Origin: Chryseosolibacter sp964493505
Lineage (GTDB): Bacteria; Bacteroidota; Bacteroidia; Cytophagales; Cyclobacteriaceae
NCBI GenBank assembly: GCA_964493505.1
Contig: CAZBNP010000008.1
Span: 62,001-126,000 of the forward strand
Direction of reading: 5' to 3'
DNA length: 64,000 nt
The notes under the pieces: generated by a model
What the model saw: only the letters and a program-made list of their open reading frames with translations
Databases searched by the model: none
What the model was told of the DNA's origin: nothing
Translations under genes and position numbers: made by a program
Part shown: piece after piece, positions 1 through 9,255 of the stretch
Position numbering within the stretch: the stretch's first letter is position 1
How the letters are laid out: every line of letters begins with the position of its first letter

Positions 1-1255
1 CTTCAATGAGGTAAACTGTCATACGGTAGAACATCTCCGCATCGTCGGGAATGTTCTCAAAGCCCTGCATCAGGGTTTCCGTTGCCTTGGAAAAATCGCC
101 TTGTTCGTAGAAGATAAAAGACCAGTTCAGCCAGATCTCTTTGTCTTCCGGCTCGAGTTTAGCCGCCTCTTCATAGGCGTCGATACTCGAAATGGTATTG
201 CCGATTTTAAACTCGGCGTGCGCCACGGACTTCCAGTATTCCGCATTTTCAGTATGCAGCTTAAGGGCCTTGTTATAGAAGTGGAGCGCCTGATGCCATT
301 TTTCCATTTTCTCCAGACAGGCACCCGCGCCGTAGAGCGCTTCGTCGTACAGGGTATCCAGCTTTGACGCCTTTTGGAAGTACTTCAGCCCGAGTTCGTA
401 TTGCTCCAGGCTTTCATAAGCAGCGCCAATACAGCAATAGACTTCCGGGCTTGGGCCTTCGAGTTCAATCGTTTTTTTGAATGAATCGAGTGCCTTCGTG
501 TATTGTTGCAGGTTCATGTAGGTATTACCCATGTTGAACGATGCCGATGCAAACGTCTCATCGATCGTCAGCGCGTAGTCGTAAGCCTGTAGTGCCTTGT
601 CGTACCGCTCAAGCTTGTTGTAAACAATGCCGAGGTTATACCAGGCGGCGGAGGAGTAAGGATCTTCGTCTATAAACTTCTGGTAGTAGGAGACGCTGCT
701 TTCCAACTGGCCGGTGATATCGAGGCAATAGGCAAGTTCATAAAGCGCGCCGTCGTGACTGAGGTTTATTTCGATTGCATGTTTATAAGCCTCGATCGCT
801 CCTTCGTAATCTTCCATGCTCTGTCGTGCCAGGCCAATATTGTAGTAGACCTCGTCCTTGTCATCAGCGAACGTCAGCGCCATTTCATAATTCTCGATAG
901 CGTCTTTAAAGTTGCCCTGCAGCGAGAATATTGAACCCTTTGTAATGTAAATGTCGGGATCGGTTGGCTGGAATGCGTGTGCCTGATCGAGCAACTCAAG
1001 CGCCTGATCATACTCCTCCAGGTTCGATAGAACCTGCGCTTTCAGAGTCATCAACTCAACGGAGAAGGGATATTGCTGGATGGCCTGGTTGACCGCCTGT
1101 AGGGCTTTGTTGTATTTTCCCCGCACCATGTAATAGTCTATGATCTCGTCATAGGCATCAAGGTCAAAAAATTCCGTTTTTCGTCTGCGGAGGTGATCTT
1201 CAAATCTCTTAATCAGCTCGTTCTCCTCTTCTCTTTTGCGGTATTCTCTCGGCAT
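1..1255 (-). CDS. TPR-repeat protein, partial (C-terminus beyond window)
   Basis: Reading the minus strand from the ATG at 1255 gives an open frame of 418 codons that runs off the left edge. After a charged N-terminus (MPREYRKREENELIKRF) it is built of about ten 34-residue tetratricopeptide units with typical signatures such as YYNIGLARQSMEDYEGAIEAY and AWYNLGIVYNKLERYDKAL. There is no signal peptide or membrane segment, so a cytoplasmic protein-interaction scaffold is likely. It follows the epimerase gene with a 53-nt gap and could be the last gene of the polysaccharide operon. The specific partner cannot be told. Confidence 0.9.
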   Translation of the reverse strand, partial: MPREYRKREEENELIKRFEDHLRRRKTEFFDLDAYDEIIDYYMVRGKYNKALQAVNQAIQQYPFSVELMTLKAQVLSNLEEYDQALELLDQAHAFQPTDPDIYITKGSIFSLQGNFKDAIENYEMALTFADDKDEVYYNIGLARQSMEDYEGAIEAYKHAIEINLSHDGALYELAYCLDITGQLESSVSYYQKFIDEDPYSSAAWYNLGIVYNKLERYDKALQAYDYALTIDETFASASFNMGNTYMNLQQYTKALDSFKKTIELEGPSPEVYCCIGAAYESLEQYELGLKYFQKASKLDTLYDEALYGAGACLEKMEKWHQALHFYNKALKLHTENAEYWKSVAHAEFKIGNTISSIDAYEEAAKLEPEDKEIWLNWSFIFYEQGDFSKATETLMQGFENIPDDAEMFYRMTVYLIE

Positions 1256-1308
1256 CGACTAAAGGTTTTTCTAAAATAGCTAAAATATCCGGTAATGCGA
1301 AGGTGTGC

Positions 1309-2298
1309 TCAGTCTCGCCGGCCACCAAACTTTTGGGTATAATACTGACAACACCACTCCAACGTGCTTTCCAGTGTATGAAATTCCATCTGTAAAGCTT
1401 TTTTTATTTTATTATTTTGATATTGGAAATACGTCTCCGCCAAACGGCTGGTCTCGGGTGTAATGAGAGGTTCTGAACGGAGTAATTTTGTCCTGAAGGT
1501 CTCGAATCCCGCCACAATCTTAAGGAAATTTTTGTTCAATTTAACCATCGGGGGCCGCTTGCCAAAACCGTGCGCTACAGCTTGGAAAAAACCCTTAAAG
1601 GACACGGTGCCGGCGTTTACGATAAATCGCTCATTTTCTATGCCGGATTTTAATGCTATAAAGGCTGCCGAAGCCACATCTCTGACGTCAACGTAATTAA
1701 GGGAACCATCTGCGTAAAAGGGCCGTTCCTTCCAGGCGTATTTGAAGAGTTTAGCACTGCTTTTATCCCAATCTGCCGGTGCCAGGATCACCGAAGGATT
1801 AAGTATTACCGTTTGGAGGCCCTCTTCCTGGCTGCGAAAGACCTCCAGTTCGGCGAGATACTTCGACGTCGCATAGGCAGTGTGTTGCGCATTTTCCACC
1901 CATCTGTTGTTTTCGTCGATGGAGGTTTGACCTTTCACTCTGCCCAGTGCGCTAACGGAGCTGATATGGAGAAAACGACTGATCCCCAGGGCCAAACAAC
2001 TGTTTACCAGGTTGCGCGTCCCTTCGGCATTAACGCGGGTGATCTCGCGCGCCCGCCCGGGGTTGAATGACACGAGGCCGGCGGCGTGAACCACCGAAGT
2101 AACCCCCTCGAGTGCTTCCGCCATAGAGACGGCATTGAGTATGTCCAGATCGCGCCAAACGATGTCGCCGGCTACGTCGGAAAGCAGCGAGAGATCACTG
2201 TTCGGTCGTTTGAAAGCGACAAAAGGCTCTTTAAGCTCAATCAGTTTCCTGACAATGAAACTTCCCAAGAGACCATTGGCGCCGGTGACTCCGATCAT
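1309..2298 (-). CDS. NAD-dependent epimerase/dehydratase (extended SDR)
   Basis: A 329-aa extended short-chain dehydrogenase. The N-terminal Rossmann motif GVTGANGLLGSFIVRKL (GxxGxxG) binds NAD(P). VVHAAGLVSF and the active-site YATSK (Tyr-x-x-x-Lys, about residue 144) with an upstream Ser (HISSVSALG) complete the catalytic triad. The length fits sugar-nucleotide epimerases/reductases, but dihydroflavonol-reductase-like members look the same. Its start overlaps the stop of the phosphatase gene by 4 nt, so it is translationally coupled in the exopolysaccharide operon; a role in making or modifying a sugar precursor is inferred from that. Confidence 0.88.
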   Translation of the reverse strand: MIGVTGANGLLGSFIVRKLIELKEPFVAFKRPNSDLSLLSDVAGDIVWRDLDILNAVSMAEALEGVTSVVHAAGLVSFNPGRAREITRVNAEGTRNLVNSCLALGISRFLHISSVSALGRVKGQTSIDENNRWVENAQHTAYATSKYLAELEVFRSQEEGLQTVILNPSVILAPADWDKSSAKLFKYAWKERPFYADGSLNYVDVRDVASAAFIALKSGIENERFIVNAGTVSFKGFFQAVAHGFGKRPPMVKLNKNFLKIVAGFETFRTKLLRSEPLITPETSRLAETYFQYQNNKIKKALQMEFHTLESTLEWCCQYYTQKFGGRRD

Positions 2299-3026
2299 AA
2301 CAGTGAATTATTCAACAGAGGCAAAGTTAAAGCTTTCCGGTAGTATCTCGACCGACTCGCCTGTCTCATCAATTCGGTGTGATTCAAATGATGACAATCA
2401 CTCCCCATCCAGTGGATCACACCCTTGTCGATGAGCTTGAACGCCATCTGTTGCGCGGGTTTTGAATAGTAGCCGGTAATCGAGTTTATATTCACCTGCA
2501 ACATGACGCCCCGGTCAAGCAAGTCCTGGATCTTATCGGGGTTGTTTTGAAGATACATATACCGCTCGGGGTGCGCCAGGATAAGCTTGTATCCCTTCGT
2601 TGTCGCAAGGAAGATGAATTCCTTCAGATTGAAAGGATCGGTAATAAAGTTTGTTTCGAACAGAAGGTATTTATCGCCGAACGTCAATAGCGGTTGGTCG
2701 GTCTCCAGCATCTTCATCAGCGCTTCGTCGAGGTAGTATTCCGCTGCCGCCGAGATGTCTATATCCAGTCCCTTTGAGGAAAGGTGTGCCTTGAGCTCAT
2801 CCAATCGGGAGAGGATTCCCTTCGGTGTGTTGCGATACGCATCGCTTATTACGTGTGGCGTCGTAATGATCTTTTTATACCCCTGGTCTATAAAGATCCG
2901 GATGACCGCTTCCGCATCCTCCAGGGTACCTACACCGTCATCCAGTCCGGGAAGAAGATGGGAGTGCATGTCAACGCGAAGCGGAGAAGGATCGGTGCTT
3001 TTATTTTTCTTTAACCAGCTAAACAC
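2295..3026 (-). CDS. CpsB/YwqE-type PHP tyrosine-protein phosphatase
   Basis: This 243-aa protein opens its PHP domain with DMHSHLLPGLDDG, which supplies metal-binding His and Asp residues. Further metal-site residues are in TTPHV, AAEYYLD, LILAHPERY and GSDCHH. The fold and length match the manganese-dependent phosphatases (CpsB, YwqE) that dephosphorylate the tyrosine-rich tail of bacterial BY-kinases. The gene lies 2 nt after the stop of exactly such a kinase, which strongly supports the pairing. Cytoplasmic; no signal peptide. It takes the role that a low-molecular-weight Wzb phosphatase has in enteric bacteria. Confidence 0.92.
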   Translation of the reverse strand: MFSWLKKNKSTDPSPLRVDMHSHLLPGLDDGVGTLEDAEAVIRIFIDQGYKKIITTPHVISDAYRNTPKGILSRLDELKAHLSSKGLDIDISAAAEYYLDEALMKMLETDQPLLTFGDKYLLFETNFITDPFNLKEFIFLATTKGYKLILAHPERYMYLQNNPDKIQDLLDRGVMLQVNINSITGYYSKPAQQMAFKLIDKGVIHWMGSDCHHLNHTELMRQASRSRYYRKALTLPLLNNSLL

Positions 3027-3028
3027 GT

Positions 3029-5347
3029 TTATCGAAAGATGGATTTCAGACTAACAGACTTACCGTTTTGTTCGTAATAGCCGTACCCATATCCTTTACC
3101 CTGGATAGTTACGGCATTCAAGAGCGTAGTGATGTTCGTGAATTTGTTGATGTTAATAATGCGCTGGAGATTGTTGATGAATTCCTTGTGCGAATAGTTT
3201 GCGCGGAAAACATACAGCGACACGTCAGCGAGCTTCATCGCCATAATCCCGTCCGTGACGAGGCCTACCGGTGGTGTATCCAGAATGATCGCATCGTAAT
3301 GCTCCTTCAACTCCTGGAGCATCTCACCGAACCGGGGGCGGAGAAGTAACTCGGAAGGGTTCGGAGGGTGAGGGCCGGAAGGCAAGTAGTCGAAGTTGCT
3401 TATTGAGGTGGATTGCAGTGACTCCTGCCAGGTACTTTTTCCGCTGAGGATAGTGCTTATCCCACTGGTGTTGTTTTTGGTGTTGAATGGTGTATCGCCT
3501 TTCGCTTTTCGCATATCGAGATCGACCAATAGTACCTTTTTTTCTGAGAGGGCCATGACTCCACCGAGGTTCATGGCGATAAAAGACTTGCCTTCGCCCG
3601 AAATAGTGGATGATATCGCAATTATTTTTCTTGTGGACGTAACGTTGAAAAAATCGAGATTTGTGCGCAGTGTTCGGATAGCTTCACTCAGCATCGACTT
3701 GGGGTGTTGTACGATGTGGAGCGTTGAGCCATTCATGTGATGTGACATGGGAATAGCACCAAGAACGGGAGTGGTTGGCAGTTTTTCCAACTCGTAGAGG
3801 TTTGTGATGCGGTTGTTGGCGAGGTAAGAAATTGCAATGAAGAAAAGGATGACTACCAGGCTGGCCACCAGCCCGATGCCGGCGACCATCGCACGGTTTG
3901 GTGATATTGGTTTAGTGGGAAGAGATGCGGGAGACAGGATCTTGAAGTCGGGGGTGCTCCCGGCTTGGGCGATTTCGAATTCGGACTTCGACTGCATTAA
4001 TGTGAGATAGAATTCTTCATAGAGCTTGTAGAACCGCTCGTTCTTTGAGAATTCCGTGTTCTTATCAGGCATGGCGACGAACTGCTTCTCAAGCGATGCC
4101 TTGCGTTGATTGAGTGTCGTTAGTTCGTCTTCCCATTGCTTGCGCAGTTCATTGAGCTGGGTTTGTATTTCCGAGCGAAGGGCAACGATGTTCTGTTCTT
4201 TCTGACGGTATGCAAACGTGATTTCCTTATAAGAAAGTTTGAGCTTTTCCTGCTCTGTTTCAAGTTCGTGCAGTACGTCGAGCTTTTGGTTGAGACGTTC
4301 GGGTAGTCGCTGGCGTATCGATACAGAGAGCGTCATTCCCAATTGCAGATTTGTGATGAAGCCTTCGATCTCTGTAATTCGACGGGTGTACTCGTATCGC
4401 TGTGAGTCGATGTGATTCATAGCCTCTACCGTCTTTCTCAGGTCTTCATCAAGGTTATGGGTCTTATTCTCCAGCGTGAAAGTTTCGAAATAGTTTTCGA
4501 AGTCTTCCATCTTTTTTTCGATGTTGCTTAATTCGCGATTGATCCATTCGATCTTCTGCTTGTTTGCCTGATTTTTTTGTTCGTTACTGTATTGCAGGTA
4601 GATAGTATCGATTTTACTCAGGACGTACTGCGCCTTAAAAGGGTTGTGATCGCGAAATGAAACTCTGACGGTGTTGGCGTTAAGGCTGAGCGGCTCGGCC
4701 GTCAGGCTGTTCATCAGGTCATCCAGTAGCACATCACGGCTCCTTAAAATAAGGAAGTATCCAATTTCATCGCCGCGTCGAAAGTGATCGTTTCGCGCCA
4801 GGACGAGGTCGAGGTCTCTGATTGTGACAAGTTTGTTATACAGCCCGCTTACTTTTTCGTCGTCACTAATCGAAAGTTCAAATCCCTGGGGTGAAGTTTC
4901 GCGAAATCCGATCCGGGTGTTATGCAGAGAGTGATTTTGGCTGAAGTATGTTACCATCGCGGGAGCACTGCTGCGATAGAGTTCTTCGTTCAACAGCCTG
5001 CCGACACTGAAGAAGGCTGTCTCGAAGTTTACGTCGTCGAGTACGCGGCTTAGGAAGAGATTTGACTTGATGATCTCGATTTCTCCCGAGAGGCGGTTAA
5101 GGTTCTGGTCGTCTGCGATATTTTTTATTCCGAGGTCGAGAGCGTCTTGCTTGATATCGAGTTTAAGCGTCGACTCCGACTCGTAGAGATTTTTTGTATA
5201 CCGGATATACAGGTACGCGATTGCATTAACAACAAGAAAGATTAGCAGTATCCAGTACCAGTTGTTCCGTGTAACGATCTTTAGTTTATTAAAATCGATG
5301 TTATCACTTTCAGAAGCTGTTCGTATGGCTCCGGGATTCTGCATCAC
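3029..5347 (-). CDS. Wzc-like polysaccharide co-polymerase / BY tyrosine autokinase
   Basis: A 772-aa fused inner-membrane protein. An N-terminal TM (around residue 30, NWYWILLIFLVVNAIAYLY) starts the Wzz chain-length domain, followed by a long coiled coil and a second TM (about 480-510). The cytoplasmic kinase has Walker A STISGEGKSFIAMN (about 580), Walker A' VLLVDLDMR and Walker B AIILDTPPVG. The tail carries a tyrosine cluster (YGYGYY) expected to be autophosphorylated. It controls polymer length and export together with the Wza-like lipoprotein, whose gene overlaps it by 4 nt upstream, and is countered by the PHP phosphatase encoded next. Confidence 0.95.
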   Translation of the reverse strand: MMQNPGAIRTASESDNIDFNKLKIVTRNNWYWILLIFLVVNAIAYLYIRYTKNLYESESTLKLDIKQDALDLGIKNIADDQNLNRLSGEIEIIKSNLFLSRVLDDVNFETAFFSVGRLLNEELYRSSAPAMVTYFSQNHSLHNTRIGFRETSPQGFELSISDDEKVSGLYNKLVTIRDLDLVLARNDHFRRGDEIGYFLILRSRDVLLDDLMNSLTAEPLSLNANTVRVSFRDHNPFKAQYVLSKIDTIYLQYSNEQKNQANKQKIEWINRELSNIEKKMEDFENYFETFTLENKTHNLDEDLRKTVEAMNHIDSQRYEYTRRITEIEGFITNLQLGMTLSVSIRQRLPERLNQKLDVLHELETEQEKLKLSYKEITFAYRQKEQNIVALRSEIQTQLNELRKQWEDELTTLNQRKASLEKQFVAMPDKNTEFSKNERFYKLYEEFYLTLMQSKSEFEIAQAGSTPDFKILSPASLPTKPISPNRAMVAGIGLVASLVVILFFIAISYLANNRITNLYELEKLPTTPVLGAIPMSHHMNGSTLHIVQHPKSMLSEAIRTLRTNLDFFNVTSTRKIIAISSTISGEGKSFIAMNLGGVMALSEKKVLLVDLDMRKAKGDTPFNTKNNTSGISTILSGKSTWQESLQSTSISNFDYLPSGPHPPNPSELLLRPRFGEMLQELKEHYDAIILDTPPVGLVTDGIMAMKLADVSLYVFRANYSHKEFINNLQRIININKFTNITTLLNAVTIQGKGYGYGYYEQNGKSVSLKSIFR

Positions 5348-6090
5348 TTGCTTTGGGATATCACGAAAATCAGGGTCGCGAGGCTGGAGACGATGGTAAT
5401 CATGGGTGCATAGTCGCGTAATGCTTCAACAAAAGGCCGGCGCAGGGGCTCTACATATACGATATCGCCAGGTTTCATCACCAAGTTACCCTTTTTGTAG
5501 CCATCAAAGGTACTCAGGTCGGCTATCATTACCGTTTCGCCGCGGATAACCCGTATGTTGTTGGCCCGGCTATCGGTATTGATACCCTCTGCCAGTGCCA
5601 AAACTTCTGTCAGGCGCATATTTTCGTTTGTGAGCGGAATTACTTTTCCGCCGGGGGCTCCCAACACAGTCACACGTTTGTTGGTGAAATGAAGGAGCAC
5701 GTATGCGCCCTGGTAGAAATGCTCGTACTCTTGCGCCAACACTTCCTCGGCCTGCCGGAGGGTAAGTCCGGCGATGTTGACCGGTTGGATCAACGGAAAC
5801 TGTACCAGGCCGTCAGTACCTACCAGGTACCGGATCGGAGCCGAAACATCGGCAGTGGTTTTGTTGCTGAAGGATTCGCGGTTTGGATCGATGATCTTTT
5901 CGCCGTGATTAGTGTAGACCTCGAGTGTCAACTGGTCATTCGGCTGGACGGTGTAGTTCTGTTCCGCTTCCTGCGTCTGCTGTTGCAGCGCGGCATCATT
6001 TACCACGAACAGAATATTTTGCCGGTAACTACCGCACGAAGCTGACAGGAGCCCCAACAGCAGAACGTAGGGTGTAAAGCGAGATCTCAA
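5344..6090 (-). CDS. Wza-like polysaccharide export outer-membrane lipoprotein
   Basis: A 248-aa protein with a lipoprotein signal ending in LLSASC-G (Cys about residue 19), a polysaccharide export domain (YTVQPNDQLTLEVYTNHGEK) and a SLBB-like segment (VTVLGAPGGKVIPL, then ADLSTFDGYKKGNLVMKPGDIVYVEPL). A C-terminal hydrophobic helix (MITIVSSLATLIFVISQ) is the probable outer-membrane anchor seen in Wza-type translocons. It overlaps the kinase gene by 4 nt, the usual Wza-Wzc arrangement. It should form the periplasm-to-surface export channel. Confidence 0.93.
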   Translation of the reverse strand: MRSRFTPYVLLLGLLSASCGSYRQNILFVVNDAALQQQTQEAEQNYTVQPNDQLTLEVYTNHGEKIIDPNRESFSNKTTADVSAPIRYLVGTDGLVQFPLIQPVNIAGLTLRQAEEVLAQEYEHFYQGAYVLLHFTNKRVTVLGAPGGKVIPLTNENMRLTEVLALAEGINTDSRANNIRVIRGETVMIADLSTFDGYKKGNLVMKPGDIVYVEPLRRPFVEALRDYAPMITIVSSLATLIFVISQSK

Positions 6091-6107
6091 TGGCTGGAAG
6101 CAGTTTT

Positions 6108-6662
6108 TCAGTTCCGTGAAATTACTGAATTTCTCAGCAATTCCTCGAAAGTAGGTAGAAGCTTATCCTTCTCCGACACGATGGGATCAGCGACCGACCA
6201 ATCGATGTTGAGCTGCGGATCATTCCATACGATACCCGACTCGCTGGGCGGGTTGAACATATTCGAGCACTTGTAGAAGAAAATGCTGTCTTCCAGTGCT
6301 GCCAGGCCGTGTGCGAAACCCTCGGGGACCAGCAGCATATTCTTACGCACCGCATCAAGTTCGCACGTATATACCTTTCCGAAAGTCGACGAATCTTTGC
6401 GCAGATCGACTACCACATCGAGCACATTCCCGGTCACCACGGTGACCAGCTTGGCCTGAGCGAACGGCGGTAGCTGAAAGTGCAAACCGCGGACAACACC
6501 TTTTCTGGAGAAGGACATATTCTCCTGCGAGAACTTTATGTCGATTCCCAATTCTTTGAGAACTGATTCCTTGTAGAATTCGTAGAACCAGCCCCGATCG
6601 TCAGTATAAACATTTGGAACCAGTTCAACCAGTCCCGCTATTCCGGTTTCCCTTACTTGCAT
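6108..6662 (-). CDS. rfbC: dTDP-4-dehydrorhamnose 3,5-epimerase
   Basis: A 184-aa cupin-fold epimerase. RGLHFQLPPFAQAKLV contains the catalytic His and substrate-binding residues; VPEGFAHGLAAL and the SIFFYKCS region hold the active-site Tyr. The length matches the RfbC/RmlC family. It acts in dTDP-L-rhamnose synthesis, epimerising C3 and C5 of dTDP-4-keto-6-deoxyglucose. rmlA, rmlB and rmlD are not in the window, so either they lie elsewhere or the product is another dTDP-deoxysugar. It is the second gene of the operon, 15 nt after the glycosyltransferase. Confidence 0.95.
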   Translation of the reverse strand: MQVRETGIAGLVELVPNVYTDDRGWFYEFYKESVLKELGIDIKFSQENMSFSRKGVVRGLHFQLPPFAQAKLVTVVTGNVLDVVVDLRKDSSTFGKVYTCELDAVRKNMLLVPEGFAHGLAALEDSIFFYKCSNMFNPPSESGIVWNDPQLNIDWSVADPIVSEKDKLLPTFEELLRNSVISRN

Positions 6663-6677
6663 GGATAGATCTTGATT

Positions 6678-7790
6678 TCAGGAAGCCTTTTTAAAAGCTT
6701 CAAGGGCGCGAAGATACTTGTTAATGACAAGATTTTCATTGTATTCCGCCTCCATTTTTATTCGGCCATTGCGACCGAACTCCGCGAGCTTCCCATCTCC
6801 ATAGGAAGCGAGGGCTCTCATCTTCGCCGCCAGGTCATCGGAGTCCTTCAACCTGCACAGAAGCCCGTTGTAGTCATTTATTACCACGTGATTACACCCC
6901 GGTACATCGGTTGCGATAATGGGCTTTGCTGAGCTTGCCGCTTCCAGGAGCGTTCGCGGAGTACCTTCGCGGTAGGAGGGAAGGACTACGCAATCGGCAT
7001 TGCCGATGAATGACCTGACATCTCTCGTCGTTCCGAGATATTCGATTGTTTCAGATTCAATCCATTCGCGCACGGTAGCTACTTTGATACCGCGCTTGTG
7101 CTTGGGGTCCATCGTGCCGAGGATCTGAAAGCGGGCTTCAAACCCCGATTCCCGCAGTGACTTCACCGCTTTGATAAAGTCAAGAACTCCCTTGTCAGTA
7201 ATCAGCCGGGAAATCAGCAAAAAGGTGAACTCGCGGTTTCTCCGGAACGGCAGGGGTGTGAACCTTTCCAGGTCGATACCGGATCCGGGCACCAGGTCAA
7301 CGGCTTCGGGGCGCACCATCCTCCTTGCGACAAAAAGCTTCAGGTCGTCCGGGTTCTGGAAAAACACCTTGTGCGCAAAACGGAAACTGATCTTATACAG
7401 CCTGATCGCAATGGCGGAAACGAGGTTATCCTTTAGGAAGACGGTCCCCAGTCCACAAACATTGTTGATCACGGGAATACGAAGGATAGCTGCCGCCAGC
7501 GTTCCGTAGACATTCGGTTTAATCGTGTAGTGAAGGATAATGTCGGGCTTTATCCGCCGGTAGACAAGGAACAACTCAACAATCAGGGCCGAATCCTTGA
7601 TGGGATTGGCACCGCGACTGTCCATTCTTATATTGTGGTGGATACTCCCCGCCTCTCTAAGTAAAGAGGTGAACTCATCATTTGGGGCGATAGTATGTAC
7701 CTCGTGTCCCTGGGACAGGAGCGTACGCACGAGACTCATCCGGAAATTATATATATTCCAGGACGTGTTCAGGACCACGGCAATTCTCAT
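6678..7790 (-). CDS. Glycosyltransferase family 4
   Basis: A 370-aa GT-B enzyme. The N-terminal half has the GT4-type opening RIAVVLNTSWNIYNFR and IAPND; the C-terminal half carries the donor-binding EX7E-like region (YREGTPRTLLEAASSAKPIIATDVPG). No signal peptide, so it acts at the cytoplasmic face of the inner membrane, probably on a lipid-linked oligosaccharide. The sequence resembles bacterial hexosaminyl or galactosyl transferases of exopolysaccharide clusters, but the donor cannot be read from sequence. It is the first gene of the operon and has a good promoter candidate upstream. Confidence 0.92.
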   Translation of the reverse strand: MRIAVVLNTSWNIYNFRMSLVRTLLSQGHEVHTIAPNDEFTSLLREAGSIHHNIRMDSRGANPIKDSALIVELFLVYRRIKPDIILHYTIKPNVYGTLAAAILRIPVINNVCGLGTVFLKDNLVSAIAIRLYKISFRFAHKVFFQNPDDLKLFVARRMVRPEAVDLVPGSGIDLERFTPLPFRRNREFTFLLISRLITDKGVLDFIKAVKSLRESGFEARFQILGTMDPKHKRGIKVATVREWIESETIEYLGTTRDVRSFIGNADCVVLPSYREGTPRTLLEAASSAKPIIATDVPGCNHVVINDYNGLLCRLKDSDDLAAKMRALASYGDGKLAEFGRNGRIKMEAEYNENLVINKYLRALEAFKKAS

Positions 7791-7886
7791 TTAGGGCTTC
7801 GTTATGAGAATCCTCGTTCCTCTATATTTCGTTTAGCTAGCGAAAATGAAGGTTGACTTGAATTTTCTCTATTAAGTAGATTTAAT

Positions 7887-7916
7887 CAAATATAATCAAA
7901 TATTGCAGTCTGCAAA
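7887..7916 (-). promoter_or_regulatory. Bacteroidota-type promoter of the polysaccharide operon
   Basis: On the minus strand a -33 TTTG (7913-7916) is followed after 18 nt by a perfect -7 TAnnTTTG (TATATTTG, 7887-7894). This matches the consensus for the Bacteroidota primary sigma factor. The predicted transcript would have a leader of about 90 nt before the glycosyltransferase start at 7790. Confidence 0.55.
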
Positions 7917-7963
7917 ACCAGGAACGAAAATATTACGTTAGGATTTGTTTACCGGAATTTTTT

Positions 7964-9166
7964 ATGACGCATGAAATAGTAAGTACGGCAGTTCTTGTCG
8001 CACTCGGAGGAAGTCGCGACGCTGACCTGACGAAAGAGCACCTTGACGAACTCGCCTTTCTGGCGGAGACGGCCGGTATAAAGACGGTTAAGCGCTTTAT
8101 ACAAAGCCTTGCCCAGCCCGATTCGCGGACGTTCGTAGGCAAGGGGAAACTCGCGGAGATTAAGGAGTATGTACAGGAAAATAAGGTTGTAAATGTGATC
8201 TTTGACGAAGACCTCAGCCCGTCGCAACTGCGGAATATTGAACGGGAGCTAAACCCCAAGGATGCCCCGGAGGAGGAACAGGTGAAGATTTATGACCGAA
8301 GCCTGCTGATCCTCGACATATTTTTGTGGAGAGCGCAGACGGCGCAGGCACGAACGCAGGTGGAACTTGCGCGCTATCAATACCTGCTGCCCCGACTGAC
8401 CAGGCTATGGACTCACCTTGAACGGCAACGGGGTGGAACGGGAACCCGCGGTGGCGCCGGTGAGCGGGAAATTGAGACCGACAGACGGATCATCCGAAAC
8501 CAGATATCCATTTTAAAGGATAAGCTGGAGAAAATAGAGAAACAGCGCATAACCCAGCGCAAGTCAAGAAGCAATATCGTTCGTGTTGCTCTGGTCGGAT
8601 ATACCAACGTAGGAAAGTCCACGCTGATGAACTTGCTGTCGAAATCGGAAGTTCTCGCGGAAAATAAACTCTTCGCGACAGTAGACGCTACCGTCAGGAA
8701 GGTATCGATTGAATCGATACCCTTTCTGTTGTCCGATACCGTCGGTTTTATTCGCAAGTTGCCACACCACCTGATTGAGTCCTTTAAGTCGACGCTCGAT
8801 GAAGTGCGCGAAGCAGATATCCTGGTTCACGTGGTAGACGTAGCGCACCCCTTCCACGACAATCAAATAGAAGTGGTTACGCGTACGCTGTCGGAGATCG
8901 GTGCCACCGATATTCCCACCATCCTCGTGTTGAACAAGGTCGACCTATTCAAACAGCAGGATCCCGAAGCTAACCTGGAGGAGATGAAGGGATACTACCG
9001 TGAGCATGGATTCGAACACATCGTTTTCCTTTCCGCTACTACACGCGAAAACGTCGATGTATTCAAGAAGGTGCTTTACGAAGAGGTAAAGAGAAAGCAC
9101 CTCACAATATTTCCTAACTACCTGCAGGAGGACACCCACGTAGGAGCCGATACGCCGTCAGCCTGA
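7964..9166 (+). CDS. hflX: GTPase HflX
   Basis: A 400-aa ribosome-associated GTPase. The N-terminal HflX domain (TFVGKGKLAEIKEYV, FDEDLSPSQLRNIE) is followed by the Gly-rich linker GGTGTRGGAGEREIETDRR and a G domain with G1 GYTNVGKSTLMN, G3 DTVGFIRKLPHHL and G4 LNKVD. Members split stalled or stress-inactivated 70S ribosomes. The length is normal and all GTP-binding motifs are present. It is transcribed away from the polysaccharide operon. Confidence 0.97.
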   Translation: MTHEIVSTAVLVALGGSRDADLTKEHLDELAFLAETAGIKTVKRFIQSLAQPDSRTFVGKGKLAEIKEYVQENKVVNVIFDEDLSPSQLRNIERELNPKDAPEEEQVKIYDRSLLILDIFLWRAQTAQARTQVELARYQYLLPRLTRLWTHLERQRGGTGTRGGAGEREIETDRRIIRNQISILKDKLEKIEKQRITQRKSRSNIVRVALVGYTNVGKSTLMNLLSKSEVLAENKLFATVDATVRKVSIESIPFLLSDTVGFIRKLPHHLIESFKSTLDEVREADILVHVVDVAHPFHDNQIEVVTRTLSEIGATDIPTILVLNKVDLFKQQDPEANLEEMKGYYREHGFEHIVFLSATTRENVDVFKKVLYEEVKRKHLTIFPNYLQEDTHVGADTPSA

Positions 9167-9213
9167 CCGTGATGTCAGAACGGATGATAGTGCTTACGTG
9201 CAAGATGATGTAG

Positions 9214-9253
9214 ACAGCTGGATTTTTCTTACCTTGGTGGTCCAGCTGTTTTA
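9214..9253 (+). terminator. Hairpin after hflX, possible terminator
   Basis: A perfect 9-bp inverted repeat (ACAGCTGGA at 9214-9222, TCCAGCTGT at 9241-9249) is followed by TTTA. The 18-nt loop is long and the start codon of the next gene (9256) is only a few bases on, so it could instead be a leader structure of the hydrolase gene. Confidence 0.35.
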
Positions 9254-9255
9254 CT